Part shown: positions 26,626 to 35,518 of the stretch, one piece after another | How the letters are laid out: each line of letters begins with the position of its first letter | How positions within the stretch are numbered: position 1 is the first letter of the stretch | From: CAVWSM01 sp963799425 | Lineage (GTDB): Bacteria > Actinomycetota > Actinomycetes > Jiangellales > Jiangellaceae | NCBI GenBank assembly: GCA_963799425.1 | Contig: CAWCXA010000020.1 | Location: 147,480-211,479 of the forward strand | Direction of reading: 5' to 3' | DNA length: 64,000 nt | Notes under the pieces: generated by a model | Database searches by the model: none | Seen by the model: the letters and a program-made list of their open reading frames with translations, nothing else | Told to the model about the DNA's origin: nothing | Made by a program: the position numbers and the translations under genes

Positions 26626-27696
26626 GTACTCACGGTGTCACTGGTGACGTTGGGCGACCCCCGGACCATGACGGGGGGTTACCTGTACCACCGGAGGATG
26701 GCCGACCTGGCCCCGGCATTTGACGCCCAGGTGGTCTTCGCCTCGTTCCCCACCTGGCCGTTCCCGCTGCCCGCCTTGGCTGGTGCCGCCCTGCTACGTT
26801 CGGTGATCCGGCAGCGTCCAGACGTGCTGCTCCTCGACAGCATTGCTGCCGCCTTCCTGGGCCCATGGCTGTGGCGACGCCGGTTGCCGGTACCGCTCGT
26901 CGGCATCCTTCACCAGCCGCCGGGCGGGATCGACCACGGCCGGACGCGTACGCGAGTGCAGGCGCCCCTGGATAGTCGTGCCTACCGGCATGCCGCGCGG
27001 CTCCTGGTAGCCAGCGCCGCGCTCGGCGAGCAAATGCGTCACACGGGCGTACCCGACAGCCTGCTCCGGGTGGTCCCGCCGGGCAGGGACGTAGCCGCGG
27101 AGACCGTCCTGCCAGATACCGACCTCAGAGCGGGTCGGAAGGCGGCGTTACTCTCAGTCGGGAATTGGGTGGCGCGCAAAGGTCTGCTCGACCTGCTTGA
27201 AGCTGTCGCTGCGTTGCCCGCCGATTTGGTCACGCTGCATCTGGTCGGGGACACCGATGCTGAGCCCGCGTACGCCGCGCGAGTCCGGACCCGTCTTGCT
27301 GCCCCGGATCTCGTGGATCGGGTGGTGGTCCACGGGCGATGCTCTCCGGAGGAGGTGGCTGGTCTTTATCGGGCCGCGGACATCTTTGCGCTGGCCAGCT
27401 TCCGAGAGCCCTACGGCACCGTCTACGGCGAGGCAATGGCCGAAGGACTGCCTGTCGTCGGCTGGGACGCGGGCAACCTGCCGCACCTGGCCCGCGACGG
27501 CGTCGAGGGTCGGGTCGTCCCTGTCGGGGATCGGGCAGGACTCACCACGGCGCTCGCCGCTCTGGCAACCGATGAGCCGCTGCGCCGCCGACTTGGTGCG
27601 GCGGCGGCCCGGCGAGCGGCCACGTTCCCCAGCTGGGAGGACACAGCGCTGTTGTTGTTCACCGAGCTGCGCACTGTTGTGCGGGAAAGCTTGTAA
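26611..27696 (+). CDS. GT4-family glycosyltransferase
   Basis: This 361-aa glycosyltransferase has the GT-B fold. The N-terminal domain begins VLTVSLVTLGDPRTMTGGYL, and PLVGILHQPPGG sits near the acceptor site. The C-terminal donor domain has LLSVGNWVARKGLLDLLEAV and the EX7E-like AADIFALASFREPYGTVYGE with GLPVVGWDAGN. There are no membrane segments. ATG 26611 is chosen because the family start aligns at VLTVSLV, and longer in-frame extensions lie inside the divergent gene. Together with the opposite-strand GT4 it suggests a product bearing two or more sugars. Confidence 0.88.
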   Translation: MNDPHVLTVSLVTLGDPRTMTGGYLYHRRMADLAPAFDAQVVFASFPTWPFPLPALAGAALLRSVIRQRPDVLLLDSIAAAFLGPWLWRRRLPVPLVGILHQPPGGIDHGRTRTRVQAPLDSRAYRHAARLLVASAALGEQMRHTGVPDSLLRVVPPGRDVAAETVLPDTDLRAGRKAALLSVGNWVARKGLLDLLEAVAALPADLVTLHLVGDTDAEPAYAARVRTRLAAPDLVDRVVVHGRCSPEEVAGLYRAADIFALASFREPYGTVYGEAMAEGLPVVGWDAGNLPHLARDGVEGRVVPVGDRAGLTTALAALATDEPLRRRLGAAAARRAATFPSWEDTALLLFTELRTVVRESL

Positions 27697-27810
27697 GCAG
27701 ACCTGACGGCCCACACTGGTCCAAGATTCCCGGCGGGTGTGCCGTTCCAAGGACGTAACGACCCGCCGTGGCGGGGTGACTTTCGCGCTGGGGACGGTAA
27801 CGGTGATGAC

Positions 27811-29412
27811 ATGCGCACCAACGTCGGCGCCGAGGTACTGCTGAGCCGGGAGCCGACCTGGCGGTTCGCTGGTGCCTACCGCTGGTGGCTCGCTGGTGTG
27901 CTTGGCGTCGCACTGGCCGCGCGGGTGGTCCCGTTCCTTGTCCCCGGCACCCTGTTCGGCGGCATCAATAGCGACGACGGAGTGCACTGGGGGCTGGCGA
28001 CGTATCTGCTCGACGGCCGCCTTCCGTACCGGGATTTCGTCTTTCTGCATCCTCCGGGCATCGGGATCGTCCTGGCGCCGTTCGCCGCGCTCGGCGACGT
28101 CATCGGATCGCGGGATGCTTTCGCTCTGGCCCGGCTGGCGGTCATCGCCTTAGGGGTGGTCAACACAGCACTGGTGGCGACGCTCGGCCGGCGTCTGTGG
28201 GGTCCGCGCGCGGCACTCGTCGCCGGCGGTGTCTACGCCCTGGCACCTGCGGCGCTCAACGCCGAACGCACCTTGCTGCTCGAGCCGGTGGTCAACGTCT
28301 TCGCGCTTCTCGGGCTGCTGGCCCTTCTGTCAGGGCCCACACGGCGCGCTGCTGTGGTTGCCGGGCTGCTCTTTGGTTGCGCGCTGTCGGTCAAGCTGTT
28401 CGGCGCGGTCTTTCCCATCGTCGCCGTCACCTGGCTGCTGATGCGCGGTCAGCGAGAGCGCGCCCGTGACCTGGCAGCCGCCACCGCTGCGGGGTTCGTG
28501 GTCATCTGTGGGCCCATCGTCGCCGCGGCGCCACGCGCGTTCTGGGATCAGGTCTTCTGGTCGCAGGTCTCCCGCCCTCCGTTCGGCTATCGCTCCCGGT
28601 GGTTGCGGTTGGCGGACATGACCGGCCTGGGCCCGGTTTTCGGCCGGGCGCGTGATTTCCAAGGCCTTGAGACGGTGCTCGGTGGATCCCCCGCCCGTAT
28701 ACCCGTGTGGCTGGTTGTGCTCGTTGTCGGCGCCGTCCTGCCGGCACTCGCCTACTCGTTGCGCCGTCCTCGGCTTCGGGAGGCGGAAGGACTCGTCGCG
28801 CTCGTGCTGGCTGCGACGGTGGTCGCGTTCCTGGTCTCGCCGACGTACTTCTCGCACTATGCCGCCGTGGTGGCCGCGCCTATGGCCCTGCTCACCGGGC
28901 GCTGGACGCAGGCGTTCGCCGCCCGGACGTCCGCGCCGGACCCACGTCGCCGCGTTGCCGTCGCCACGGTGGTGGCCCTGACGGTTGTCGGGGCCGTCCC
29001 TGTCCTGCGGGCAGGCGAGCCGCAGCCTGATGTGGGCAGTCTGATCGCCGCGGCCGTGCCCGAGGGGCGCTGTGTCGTATCCGACGCGGTCACTGCAGCG
29101 GCATTTGCGGAGCGGTTCGGATCGCCTGCCCCGTGCCCGGCCGTGGTCGACCAGCGCGGCACCGCCCTCGTCATGCCGGAGCCGGCTGGCAACAGGCAGT
29201 TCTATCCGTACGGGTTCCGGGTTACGCCGTCGTTCCAGGACTACATGCGCAACTTGATGGCGCGGGCCGATGTGGAGATCTTGAACTTCGACCCGCGGTT
29301 TAAGCCGGAATGGAACCGGCAGACGCTCCGACAGTTCCTCAAAACGTACCGCCTGGTCTTGCGTGCTCCCCCGCCGTCGACTGTGCAGGTGTGGGAGCGG
29401 GTCGGAAGCTGA
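27811..29412 (+). CDS. GT39/ArnT-like membrane glycosyltransferase
   Basis: This 533-aa polytopic membrane protein has about eleven predicted helices and a final soluble domain (about 400-533). The first extracytoplasmic loop carries INSDDGVHWGLATYLLDGRL followed by PYRDFVFLHPPG, the acidic DD and PYRDF pattern of polyprenyl-phosphate-sugar transferases (PMT/ArnT). It would move a sugar from a lipid carrier to an acceptor on the outer face. ATG 27811 lies just before the cytoplasmic N-terminal tail, and a further upstream start is possible. It follows the soluble GT4 gene by 114 bases and is likely in the same unit. Confidence 0.82.
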   Translation: MRTNVGAEVLLSREPTWRFAGAYRWWLAGVLGVALAARVVPFLVPGTLFGGINSDDGVHWGLATYLLDGRLPYRDFVFLHPPGIGIVLAPFAALGDVIGSRDAFALARLAVIALGVVNTALVATLGRRLWGPRAALVAGGVYALAPAALNAERTLLLEPVVNVFALLGLLALLSGPTRRAAVVAGLLFGCALSVKLFGAVFPIVAVTWLLMRGQRERARDLAAATAAGFVVICGPIVAAAPRAFWDQVFWSQVSRPPFGYRSRWLRLADMTGLGPVFGRARDFQGLETVLGGSPARIPVWLVVLVVGAVLPALAYSLRRPRLREAEGLVALVLAATVVAFLVSPTYFSHYAAVVAAPMALLTGRWTQAFAARTSAPDPRRRVAVATVVALTVVGAVPVLRAGEPQPDVGSLIAAAVPEGRCVVSDAVTAAAFAERFGSPAPCPAVVDQRGTALVMPEPAGNRQFYPYGFRVTPSFQDYMRNLMARADVEILNFDPRFKPEWNRQTLRQFLKTYRLVLRAPPPSTVQVWERVGS

Positions 29413-29418
29413 ACCACC

Positions 29419-29709
29419 ATGTGTAACAGCGCCTCACTTGATCTCGATCAAGGTGAATTCCACCTCGGGCACGCTGCGGTGCGTCGTGTGGTCAAAGACC
29501 GCCGCCCCCAACCCAGGATCGTCGCCACGCGGAAGAGCACGGAGTTGGCGAGCAGCTCCGCCCACTTTGCCGGCCGGAAAGTGGTCGTGGGTTATCGCGG
29601 AAACCACACGCTCAAAGCCACCATCGGCCAGCTCGACTCGGTCGGGATCGAGTGGCCCTGGGATCGCCTCTTCGAGGTCTCCCTTGAGCCTCGGGTCGTC
29701 TTGACGTAG
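29419..29709 (+). CDS. Hypothetical protein (96 aa)
   Basis: A short frame directly after the GT39 gene contains GRKVVVGYRGNHTLKATIGQ and WPWDRLFEVSLEPRVVLT, which read as plausible beta-strands. Third positions are ~78% G/C by eye. An overlapping minus-strand frame (29434-29751) also reads like protein but has a lower G/C third-position bias. No clear ribosome-binding site precedes the ATG. No family was recognised, so one of the two strands may be coding, or neither. Confidence 0.35.
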   Translation: MCNSASLDLDQGEFHLGHAAVRRVVKDRRPQPRIVATRKSTELASSSAHFAGRKVVVGYRGNHTLKATIGQLDSVGIEWPWDRLFEVSLEPRVVLT

Positions 29710-29841
29710 CACCTCGCCCGGCCGGTGAAAGACGTTTCGGTGAGAGAGCACCGGCCGGCGGCCCCGATACAGTGTTGCCGATCTGGCTGCCGCTGTGGGA
29801 CGCGGCGGGCACGCCGAAGTTCAGACTTGAAGATCGTCCCC

Positions 29842-30761
29842 TACCCCTCCCCGCAGGCGGCGAACACCAGGGAGGCGGCCATGTCAGACAACGGCAGCGA
29901 GACGATGTTCGGCAGGATCGTCCTGGTCACCGGCGGCACCGGCGGCATCGGCAAGGCGACCGCGGCCGGCGTGGCACGCCTTGGCGCCAGGGTCGGCATC
30001 GTCGGCCGTGACCGGCTGCGGGCCGAGGCCGCCGCCGCGGACATCCGCCGCGAGGCCGACAAGTCGGTGGTCGACGTCTTCGTCGCGGACATGTCGTCGC
30101 AGGCCGAACTACGCAGGCTGGCGGCCGACGTGCTCGACCGATACCCCCGCCTCGACGTGCTGGTCAACAACGTGGGTGGCTTCTGGGCCACCCGCCACAG
30201 CACGGCCGACGGCCTCGAGCACTCCTTCGCGGTCAACCACCTCGCACCGTTCCTGCTCACCAACCTGCTGCTCGACCGGCTCCAGGCCAGCGCACCTTCC
30301 CGGGTCGTGACCGTATCCTCCGGTGCCCACGCGCAGGGTCGTATCGACTTCGACGACCTGCAGGCCGAGCGCAACTATCAGGGCGGCCGTGCCTACAGCC
30401 AATCGAAGCTGGCCAACGTGATGTTCACCTACGAGTTGGCCCGCCGCCTTGAAGGCACCGGCGTCACGGCAAACGTGCTGCACCCCGGTGTCGTCCGCAC
30501 CGGCTTCGGCGCCGAAGACTCAGGGCGCTTCACTGGGCTCCTGGTCCCGATCGCCCGGCTGTTCATGAAGACACCGGAGCGGGGCGCGGCCACCCCCGTG
30601 TACCTCGCCTCATCACCCGAGGTCGAGGGCGTCAGCGGCAGGTACTTCGCCAAAGGCAAGCCAAAGCGCTCGGCTGGGCGCTCCTACGACACCGATGTCG
30701 CGGCGTACTTGTGGAGCGTCAGCTGGAAACTGGTCGGTCTGCCCGAGGCACTACCCGACGC
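29842..30761 (+). repeat. Tandem segmental duplication, copy 1
   Basis: About 920 bases are nearly identical to 31531-32450, including the leader CTCCCCGCAGGCGGCGAACA, the ribosome-binding site and the whole SDR gene. Copy 1 keeps an intact reading frame. Scattered third-position changes show the duplication is recent but not brand new. Confidence 0.9.
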
Positions 30762-30765
30762 CTGA
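29881..30765 (+). CDS. Short-chain dehydrogenase/reductase (SDR), intact copy
   Basis: This 294-aa SDR of the retinol-dehydrogenase-like type has cofactor motif VLVTGGTGGIGKATAAGVAR near the N terminus, VLVNNVGGFWATRH, catalytic Ser in VVTVSSGAHAQG and the YSQSK Tyr/Lys pair in GGRAYSQSKLANVMFTYELA. The PGVVRTGFG loop and C-terminal PVYLASSPEVEGVSGRYF are typical. The substrate is probably a lipophilic alcohol or ketone. ATG 29881 follows GGGAGGCGGCC. The gene is duplicated at 31569, and the two copies flank a membrane-protein gene. Confidence 0.9.
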   Translation: MSDNGSETMFGRIVLVTGGTGGIGKATAAGVARLGARVGIVGRDRLRAEAAAADIRREADKSVVDVFVADMSSQAELRRLAADVLDRYPRLDVLVNNVGGFWATRHSTADGLEHSFAVNHLAPFLLTNLLLDRLQASAPSRVVTVSSGAHAQGRIDFDDLQAERNYQGGRAYSQSKLANVMFTYELARRLEGTGVTANVLHPGVVRTGFGAEDSGRFTGLLVPIARLFMKTPERGAATPVYLASSPEVEGVSGRYFAKGKPKRSAGRSYDTDVAAYLWSVSWKLVGLPEALPDA

Positions 30766-30812
30766 CGGTTCGTCGCGCACCCCCCGGAGTGTTACAGGAG
30801 CATGCTGACTGC

Positions 30813-31505
30813 ATGGAGGAACGTCAAGAACCCCGGTTGATTGCTGAACTCGACGATGGTGGACGCGCCATGCAGATCCTGACAACCGAGCACTGGAGCC
30901 TGCTGGCAACACGTTCACTGAACTGGAACGAAAGCTTCGCGCGGAGCGGACTGTATCTCACCGTGCTGAGCGCCTCGGTGGTCGCGTTAGCGCTGGTGGC
31001 CCAGGCGACCGCCTTTGACGATCGATTTGTGATGTTCGCGCTGGTCCTGCTGCCTGTGGTGTTCTTCATTGGCGCCGCAACCATCGTTCGGGTTGGCGAG
31101 TCCAGCGCCGAGGACGCGCGGTGGGTGGCCGGTATGAACCGCATCCGGAACGCCTACCTCGAGCTGGAACCGGGGCTCGAGCGCTACTTCGTGACGTCCC
31201 ACTACGACGATGAGCGCGGGCTGCTGGCGACCTTCGGCGCACCGCCGACGGCAAGGTGGCGGTTGGTTCACATGTTGGTGACGACCCCCGGGATGCTGGC
31301 GGTGGTGAACGCCGTGGTGTCGTCGGTGGCGATCGCTATCGCCGTGCACTCCCTTGGGGGCTCGACTCCGTGGGCTGCCGCTGCGGGTGTTGTTGCGTTC
31401 ATCCCCGTTCTGGCGTTGCTGGGTCTCCTCGGCGCACGAGAGTTGTTAGGGCTGAGATCGTCATTGAAGACCCAGTTCCCCAGTCCGCCCGAGGTGGCGG
31501 ACTAG
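30813..31505 (+). CDS. Four-helix membrane protein, paralogue A
   Basis: This 230-aa protein has a soluble N-terminal helix (LTTEHWSLLATRSLNWNESF) and four membrane helices (about residues 48-70, 76-98, 155-180 and 187-207). A conserved cytosolic loop reads GMNRIRNAYLELEPGLERYF. It is clearly homologous to the protein at 35519, sharing TEHWSLLATRS, LTVLSA, GMNR and AYLEL. No function is known. It sits 47 bases after the intact SDR gene, so it is likely co-transcribed with it. Confidence 0.75.
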   Translation: MEERQEPRLIAELDDGGRAMQILTTEHWSLLATRSLNWNESFARSGLYLTVLSASVVALALVAQATAFDDRFVMFALVLLPVVFFIGAATIVRVGESSAEDARWVAGMNRIRNAYLELEPGLERYFVTSHYDDERGLLATFGAPPTARWRLVHMLVTTPGMLAVVNAVVSSVAIAIAVHSLGGSTPWAAAAGVVAFIPVLALLGLLGARELLGLRSSLKTQFPSPPEVAD

Positions 31506-31530
31506 CCGAGAGACAACTCCGGGAGTCTCC

Positions 31531-32450
31531 TACCCTCCCCGCAGGCAGCGAACACCAGGGAGGCGGCCATGTCAGACAACGGCAGCGGGACGATGTCCGG
31601 CAGGATCGTCCTGGTCACCGGCGGCACCGGCGGCATCGGCAAGGCCACCGCGGCCGGCGTGGCACGCCTTGGCGCCAGGGTCGGCATCGTCGGCCGTGAC
31701 CGGCAGCGGGCCGAGGCCGCCGCCGCGGACATCCGCCGCGAGGCCGACAAGTCGGTTGTCGATGTCTTCGTCGCGGACATGTCGTCGCAGGCCGAAGTAC
31801 GCAGGCTCGCGGCCGACGTGCTCGACCGATACCCCCGCCTCGACGTGCTGGTCAACAATGTGGGTGGCTTCTGGGCCAACCGCCACAGCACGGCCGACGG
31901 CCTCGAGCACACGTTCGCGGTCAACCACCTCGCACCGTTCCTGCTCACCAACCTGCTGCTCGACCGGCTCCGGGCCAGCGCACCTGCCCGAGTGGTGACC
32001 GTCTCCTCCGGTGCCCACGGGCAGGGTCGCATCGACTTCGACGACCTGCAGGCCGAGCGCAACTATCAGGGCGGCCGGGCCTACAGCCAATCGAAGCTGG
32101 CCAACGTGATGTTCACCTACGAGTTGGCCCGCCGCCTTGAAGTCAGCGGCGTCACCGCAAACGTGCTGCACCCCGGTGTGGTCCGCACCGGCTTCGGCGC
32201 CGAAGACCCAGGGCGCTTGCACTGGGCTCCTGGTCCCGATCGCCCGGCTGTTCATGAAGACTCCGGAGCGGGGCGCGACCACACCCGTGTACCTCGCCTC
32301 GTCACCCGAGGTCGAGGGCGTCACCGGCCGGTACTTCGCCAACGGCAAGCCAATGCGCTCGGCTGGGCGCTCGTACGACACCGATGTCGCGGCGCACTTG
32401 TGGAGCGTCAGCTCGAAACTGGTCAGGCTGCCCGAGGCACTACCCGGCGC
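31531..32450 (+). repeat. Tandem segmental duplication, copy 2
   Basis: This is the second copy of the 29842-30761 segment, in the same orientation, starting just after the membrane-protein gene. It carries a one-base G insertion (CGCTTGCACTGGG against CGCTTCACTGGG in copy 1) at about 32218. Confidence 0.9.
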
Positions 32451-32466
32451 AGCGGCGAGCTCGTAG
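31569..32466 (+). pseudogene. SDR duplicate with a one-base insertion
   Basis: This is a near-identical paralogue of the SDR at 29881, with all catalytic residues present: TGGTGGIGKA, VSSGAHGQG and YSQSKLANV. A single inserted G near 32218 shifts the frame after GFGAEDPGR. The original C terminus (TGLLVPIARLFMKTPERGAT to PEALPGAAASS) continues in another frame to 32466, while the shifted frame stays open to 32603 with unrelated sequence. It is either a true decayed duplicate or an indel error in a repeat. The lost region covers only the substrate-side C-terminal third. Confidence 0.85.
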
Positions 32467-32868
32467 GTCGCTCTTGCCCCGCGTCAATGGCATCTTCGGT
32501 TGCGCCCCTCTTCGTCAGACCAGTCGAGGAAGTAGAACCGGTTCCTTTCGATGCATTCCGATCACCCTGGTTGGGTCTGGCCAAGAGCGGTCATCTGACG
32601 TAGGCGTAACGGGTGTACTGTCAACAGCATCCGGCTAGTCTCCATCCGCTTCGGGTGCCGCCCAAACCGGCCATTCGAGGCGTGAGTGCTGTGATTGACA
32701 GCCTGCCGACATCAAGATTCGACGACGCGTGGCGAGGTCGTCATGACGTACCGCCCGTAACGCCGAAGTAGCTTGCTGTTTTCGACGTCTAGCGGTTCTT
32801 CGTCGATGGTGCCTTGATGCGGCCGTAACAAGCTCGACTCCACTAGACGTACCACCTAGGGAGATCTT
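32467..32868. other. Non-coding gap before the MMPL gene
   Basis: About 400 bases have visibly lower G+C than the flanks and no convincing gene. An eight-base inverted pair ACGTCTAG (32785-32792) and CTAGACGT (32843-32850) lies close to the MMPL start and could be part of a regulatory site. No promoter hexamers stand out. Confidence 0.5.
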
Positions 32869-35142
32869 ATGGCCGTCCAAATCATTCCGCCGCGGACACC
32901 TGGTGGCACTCACACTGTGAAGCCGACTAAGACGTCACTGACGCAGCGGCTGGCTCGATTCTCGGCAATGCATCCCTGGCGAGTTCTGGTTGCGTGGGGG
33001 CTGATTCTGCTGGCGTCGATTGTGGCTATCGGGACGTTGTTGGGATCGGCGCTCACGACGGACGCCGAGATCACGAGCACTCCCGACTCGGTGAAGGCTA
33101 GCGAGCTGTTGATGGATGGTTTCCCCGAGGGCGACCATATCGACGAGGCTGTCATCATCCGCTCAGCCGACCTCACTGCCGAGGATCCGGCGTTCGGTGG
33201 ATTCGTTGCCGACCTTCGCTCGTCAATCGAAGGGACGGGGGTCGTAGAGACTGTCACCGATCCGTACGCGGCAGACGCAGGGCCAGCGATCTCCCAGGAC
33301 CGGCACGCGGTGGCAATGTACTTGACGCTAGGGGAGAACCCGGAAGACGGGATCGTCAAGGTCCTCGACGAGGTCACCACAGCTGATACCGACGCCGCGT
33401 TCGACGTTGCCATCGCCGGCGAGTTCACGCTGGACCATGACTTCAACGAGCTAGCGTCCCGCGACCTGGAGAAGGGTGAGCTGCAGTTCGGACTTCCCGC
33501 GGCCATGATCGTTCTGCTGCTCGTGTTCGGTGCTGTGGTCGCAGCGTTCGTCCCGATGGGAATCGCTCTTGTGTCGATCACTGTTGCCGTTGCGGCGTCC
33601 GCGGTGGTCGGGCAGGTCACTTCGCTGTCGTTCTTCGTGGTCAACATGATCACCGCGATGGGTCTTGCCCTCGGTATCGACTACAGCCTGTTCGTCTTGT
33701 CCCGCTATCGGGAGCAGCGGCAGCTGGGGCAGGACAAGGTCGACGCGATCGTTGCGACCGGCGGGACCGCCAGCAAGGCTGTCCTGTTCAGCGGCAGCTC
33801 GTTCGTGGTGGCGTTGCTGGGGCTGCTGTTGGTGCCCGACACCATCCTTCGCAGCTTGGCCTTCGGTGCGATCATCGTCGGCCTGATCACTATGGTGGCG
33901 GCCCTGACGCTGTTGCCCGCTCTGCTGTCGCTGCTCGGTGACCGAGTCAACTCGTTGCGGCTGCCGTTCTTCGGACGCGAGCACTCAGCCGAGAGCCCGT
34001 TCTGGACAAGGGCCGTCAGAGCCGTCGTCAAGCATCCGACCGCGGCGCTGGCCGCCGGTGTCCTCGTCCTGGTCGCGCTCGCGCTGCCCATCCTGGATCT
34101 GCGCACAGGTAACGCGGGAGCCAGTTCCCTACCTGACGGAACCTTCTCCAAGGCAGGCTTTGTGGCGGCTGAGCGCAGCTTCCCCCGCAACGCCAGCTCC
34201 GATCCGGCGCAGGTCGTCATTTCCGGCGACCTGAGTTCCGCCGAGCTTGCGGCGGCGATGGACGACTTCGAGGCGTCGATCGCCGATGACCCCGACTACG
34301 GTCCCCCGCAGCGTCAGCTTGCCGCCGACGGAAACCTGGCCCTCGTGAGCGTCCCGCTCGTCGGAGACCCGAACAACGACCAGGCTCGCGGGGCGGTGGA
34401 AAGGCTGCGCGCGGACCTCGTCCCCGCAGCATTCGACGGGACCGGCGCTGCCGTCGTGGTGGGTGGGCTGACAGCAGAGACCATCGACTACTCGAACCTG
34501 ATCGACCAGTGGCTCCCGATTGTGTTGGCGTTCGTACTCGGGCTGAGCCTGATTCTCCTGACCATCGTGTTCCGATCTCTGGTGTTGTCGGCAACCGCTG
34601 TCCTACTTAACCTGCTCTCGGTCGGCGCGGCCTACGGGCTGCTGGTTCTGGTCTTTCAGAAGGGCTACGGGGCGGACCTGTTGGGCTTCCAGCAAGTCGA
34701 GCGGATCGAGGCCTGGGTACCGGTTTTCTTGTTCTCCGTCCTGTTCGCCCTGTCGATGGACTACCACGTGTTCCTACTCACCCGGATCCGTGAGCGGTAC
34801 GTCCAAACCGGCGACACTGTCGACGCGGTGGTTCACGGCATCGCAGCAACCGGCCGCATCATCACCGGCGCGGCACTCATCATCGTCGTAGTCTTTGCCG
34901 GCTTCGCTGCCGGCGATCTGGTGATGTTCCAGCAGATGGGCTTCGGCGTCGGAGTGGCGCTGCTGGTCGATGCGACCCTCATTCGAATGGTCGTCGTGCC
35001 GGCGGCCATGGCTGTGCTCGGCCCATGGAACTGGTACCTGCCCTCCTGGCTGAATTGGCTCCCCGAGCTGCACGTAGAAGGCGACGAGGTCACCACCGAC
35101 CCAGACCGGGGCCTTGCGCTGGCAACTAAGGACTCGGGCTGA
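32869..35142 (+). CDS. MMPL-family RND exporter
   Basis: This 757-aa membrane protein has twelve predicted helices in two six-helix halves, each preceded by a large extracytoplasmic domain. Helices include LVAWGLILLASIVAIGTLLG near residue 45, then LPAAMIVLLLVFGAVVAAFV and MGLALGIDYSLFVLSRYREQ (the conserved GIDYSLF proton-relay motif) in the first half, and SVLFALSMDYHVFLLTRIRE (SMDYHVF) in the second. MMPL proteins export lipids or hydrophobic compounds with proton motive force. Its codons use fewer G/C third positions than neighbours. It separates the SDR duplicate from the second membrane-protein paralogue, consistent with insertion. Confidence 0.9.
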   Translation: MAVQIIPPRTPGGTHTVKPTKTSLTQRLARFSAMHPWRVLVAWGLILLASIVAIGTLLGSALTTDAEITSTPDSVKASELLMDGFPEGDHIDEAVIIRSADLTAEDPAFGGFVADLRSSIEGTGVVETVTDPYAADAGPAISQDRHAVAMYLTLGENPEDGIVKVLDEVTTADTDAAFDVAIAGEFTLDHDFNELASRDLEKGELQFGLPAAMIVLLLVFGAVVAAFVPMGIALVSITVAVAASAVVGQVTSLSFFVVNMITAMGLALGIDYSLFVLSRYREQRQLGQDKVDAIVATGGTASKAVLFSGSSFVVALLGLLLVPDTILRSLAFGAIIVGLITMVAALTLLPALLSLLGDRVNSLRLPFFGREHSAESPFWTRAVRAVVKHPTAALAAGVLVLVALALPILDLRTGNAGASSLPDGTFSKAGFVAAERSFPRNASSDPAQVVISGDLSSAELAAAMDDFEASIADDPDYGPPQRQLAADGNLALVSVPLVGDPNNDQARGAVERLRADLVPAAFDGTGAAVVVGGLTAETIDYSNLIDQWLPIVLAFVLGLSLILLTIVFRSLVLSATAVLLNLLSVGAAYGLLVLVFQKGYGADLLGFQQVERIEAWVPVFLFSVLFALSMDYHVFLLTRIRERYVQTGDTVDAVVHGIAATGRIITGAALIIVVVFAGFAAGDLVMFQQMGFGVGVALLVDATLIRMVVVPAAMAVLGPWNWYLPSWLNWLPELHVEGDEVTTDPDRGLALATKDSG

Positions 35143-35378
35143 AGGCCCAAACTCCGAACCCCAACAGGTCTAGACGGTGTGGCGGATTTAGCGCCGGAAC
35201 CGGTAATGCACCTGCTGAGGACGCCCCCCGCCGCGGCGTGACACTGTGCGCGATTTGTCGGTGTTCGCCGGCTGGTTTGGGGTGCCGAACGATGAGTTTC
35301 TCCTGCCCTGGAGGTCTATCTCAGCGGCACAGCCCGGCAGGCTGGGCATGAAGGCGACAGGACCGGAAGGGCGAACCC

Positions 35379-35486
35379 ATGAAACTGACCACCATGACGC
35401 AAGTCACCGTCGGCGGAGTGATGCAGGGAAACGGTGGCGCGTCGGATGAGGACCGCCGGAACATAGGTCCGCGGTCCAGTCGCTGA
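35379..35486 (+). pseudogene. N-terminal remnant of a DHFR/RibD-fold reductase
   Basis: A 35-codon frame starts at ATG 35379 after GGAAGGGCGAACC and reads KLTTMTQVTVGGVMQGNGGA, then SDEDRRN before an early stop. This is the unmistakable N terminus of actinobacterial dihydrofolate-reductase-family proteins (usually ~190 aa, with GVMQGPGG and EDR). Nothing of the remaining ~150 residues follows; the next gene begins 33 bases later. It is a truncated leftover that may mark a deletion or insertion endpoint. Confidence 0.7.
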
Positions 35487-35518
35487 TCACCACCTGCGCC
35501 TGAGCCAGTGAAGAGAAC

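Noticed and set aside
29434..29751. Minus-strand 105-codon frame overlapping the 29419 small gene
   Set aside because: It reads partly like protein but has weaker G/C third-position bias than the plus frame and no ribosome-binding site. It is kept only as an alternative in the 29419 entry.
35246..35449. Plus-strand 67-codon frame downstream of the MMPL gene
   Set aside because: It overlaps the DHFR-family remnant in another frame and shows no motif or ribosome-binding site.
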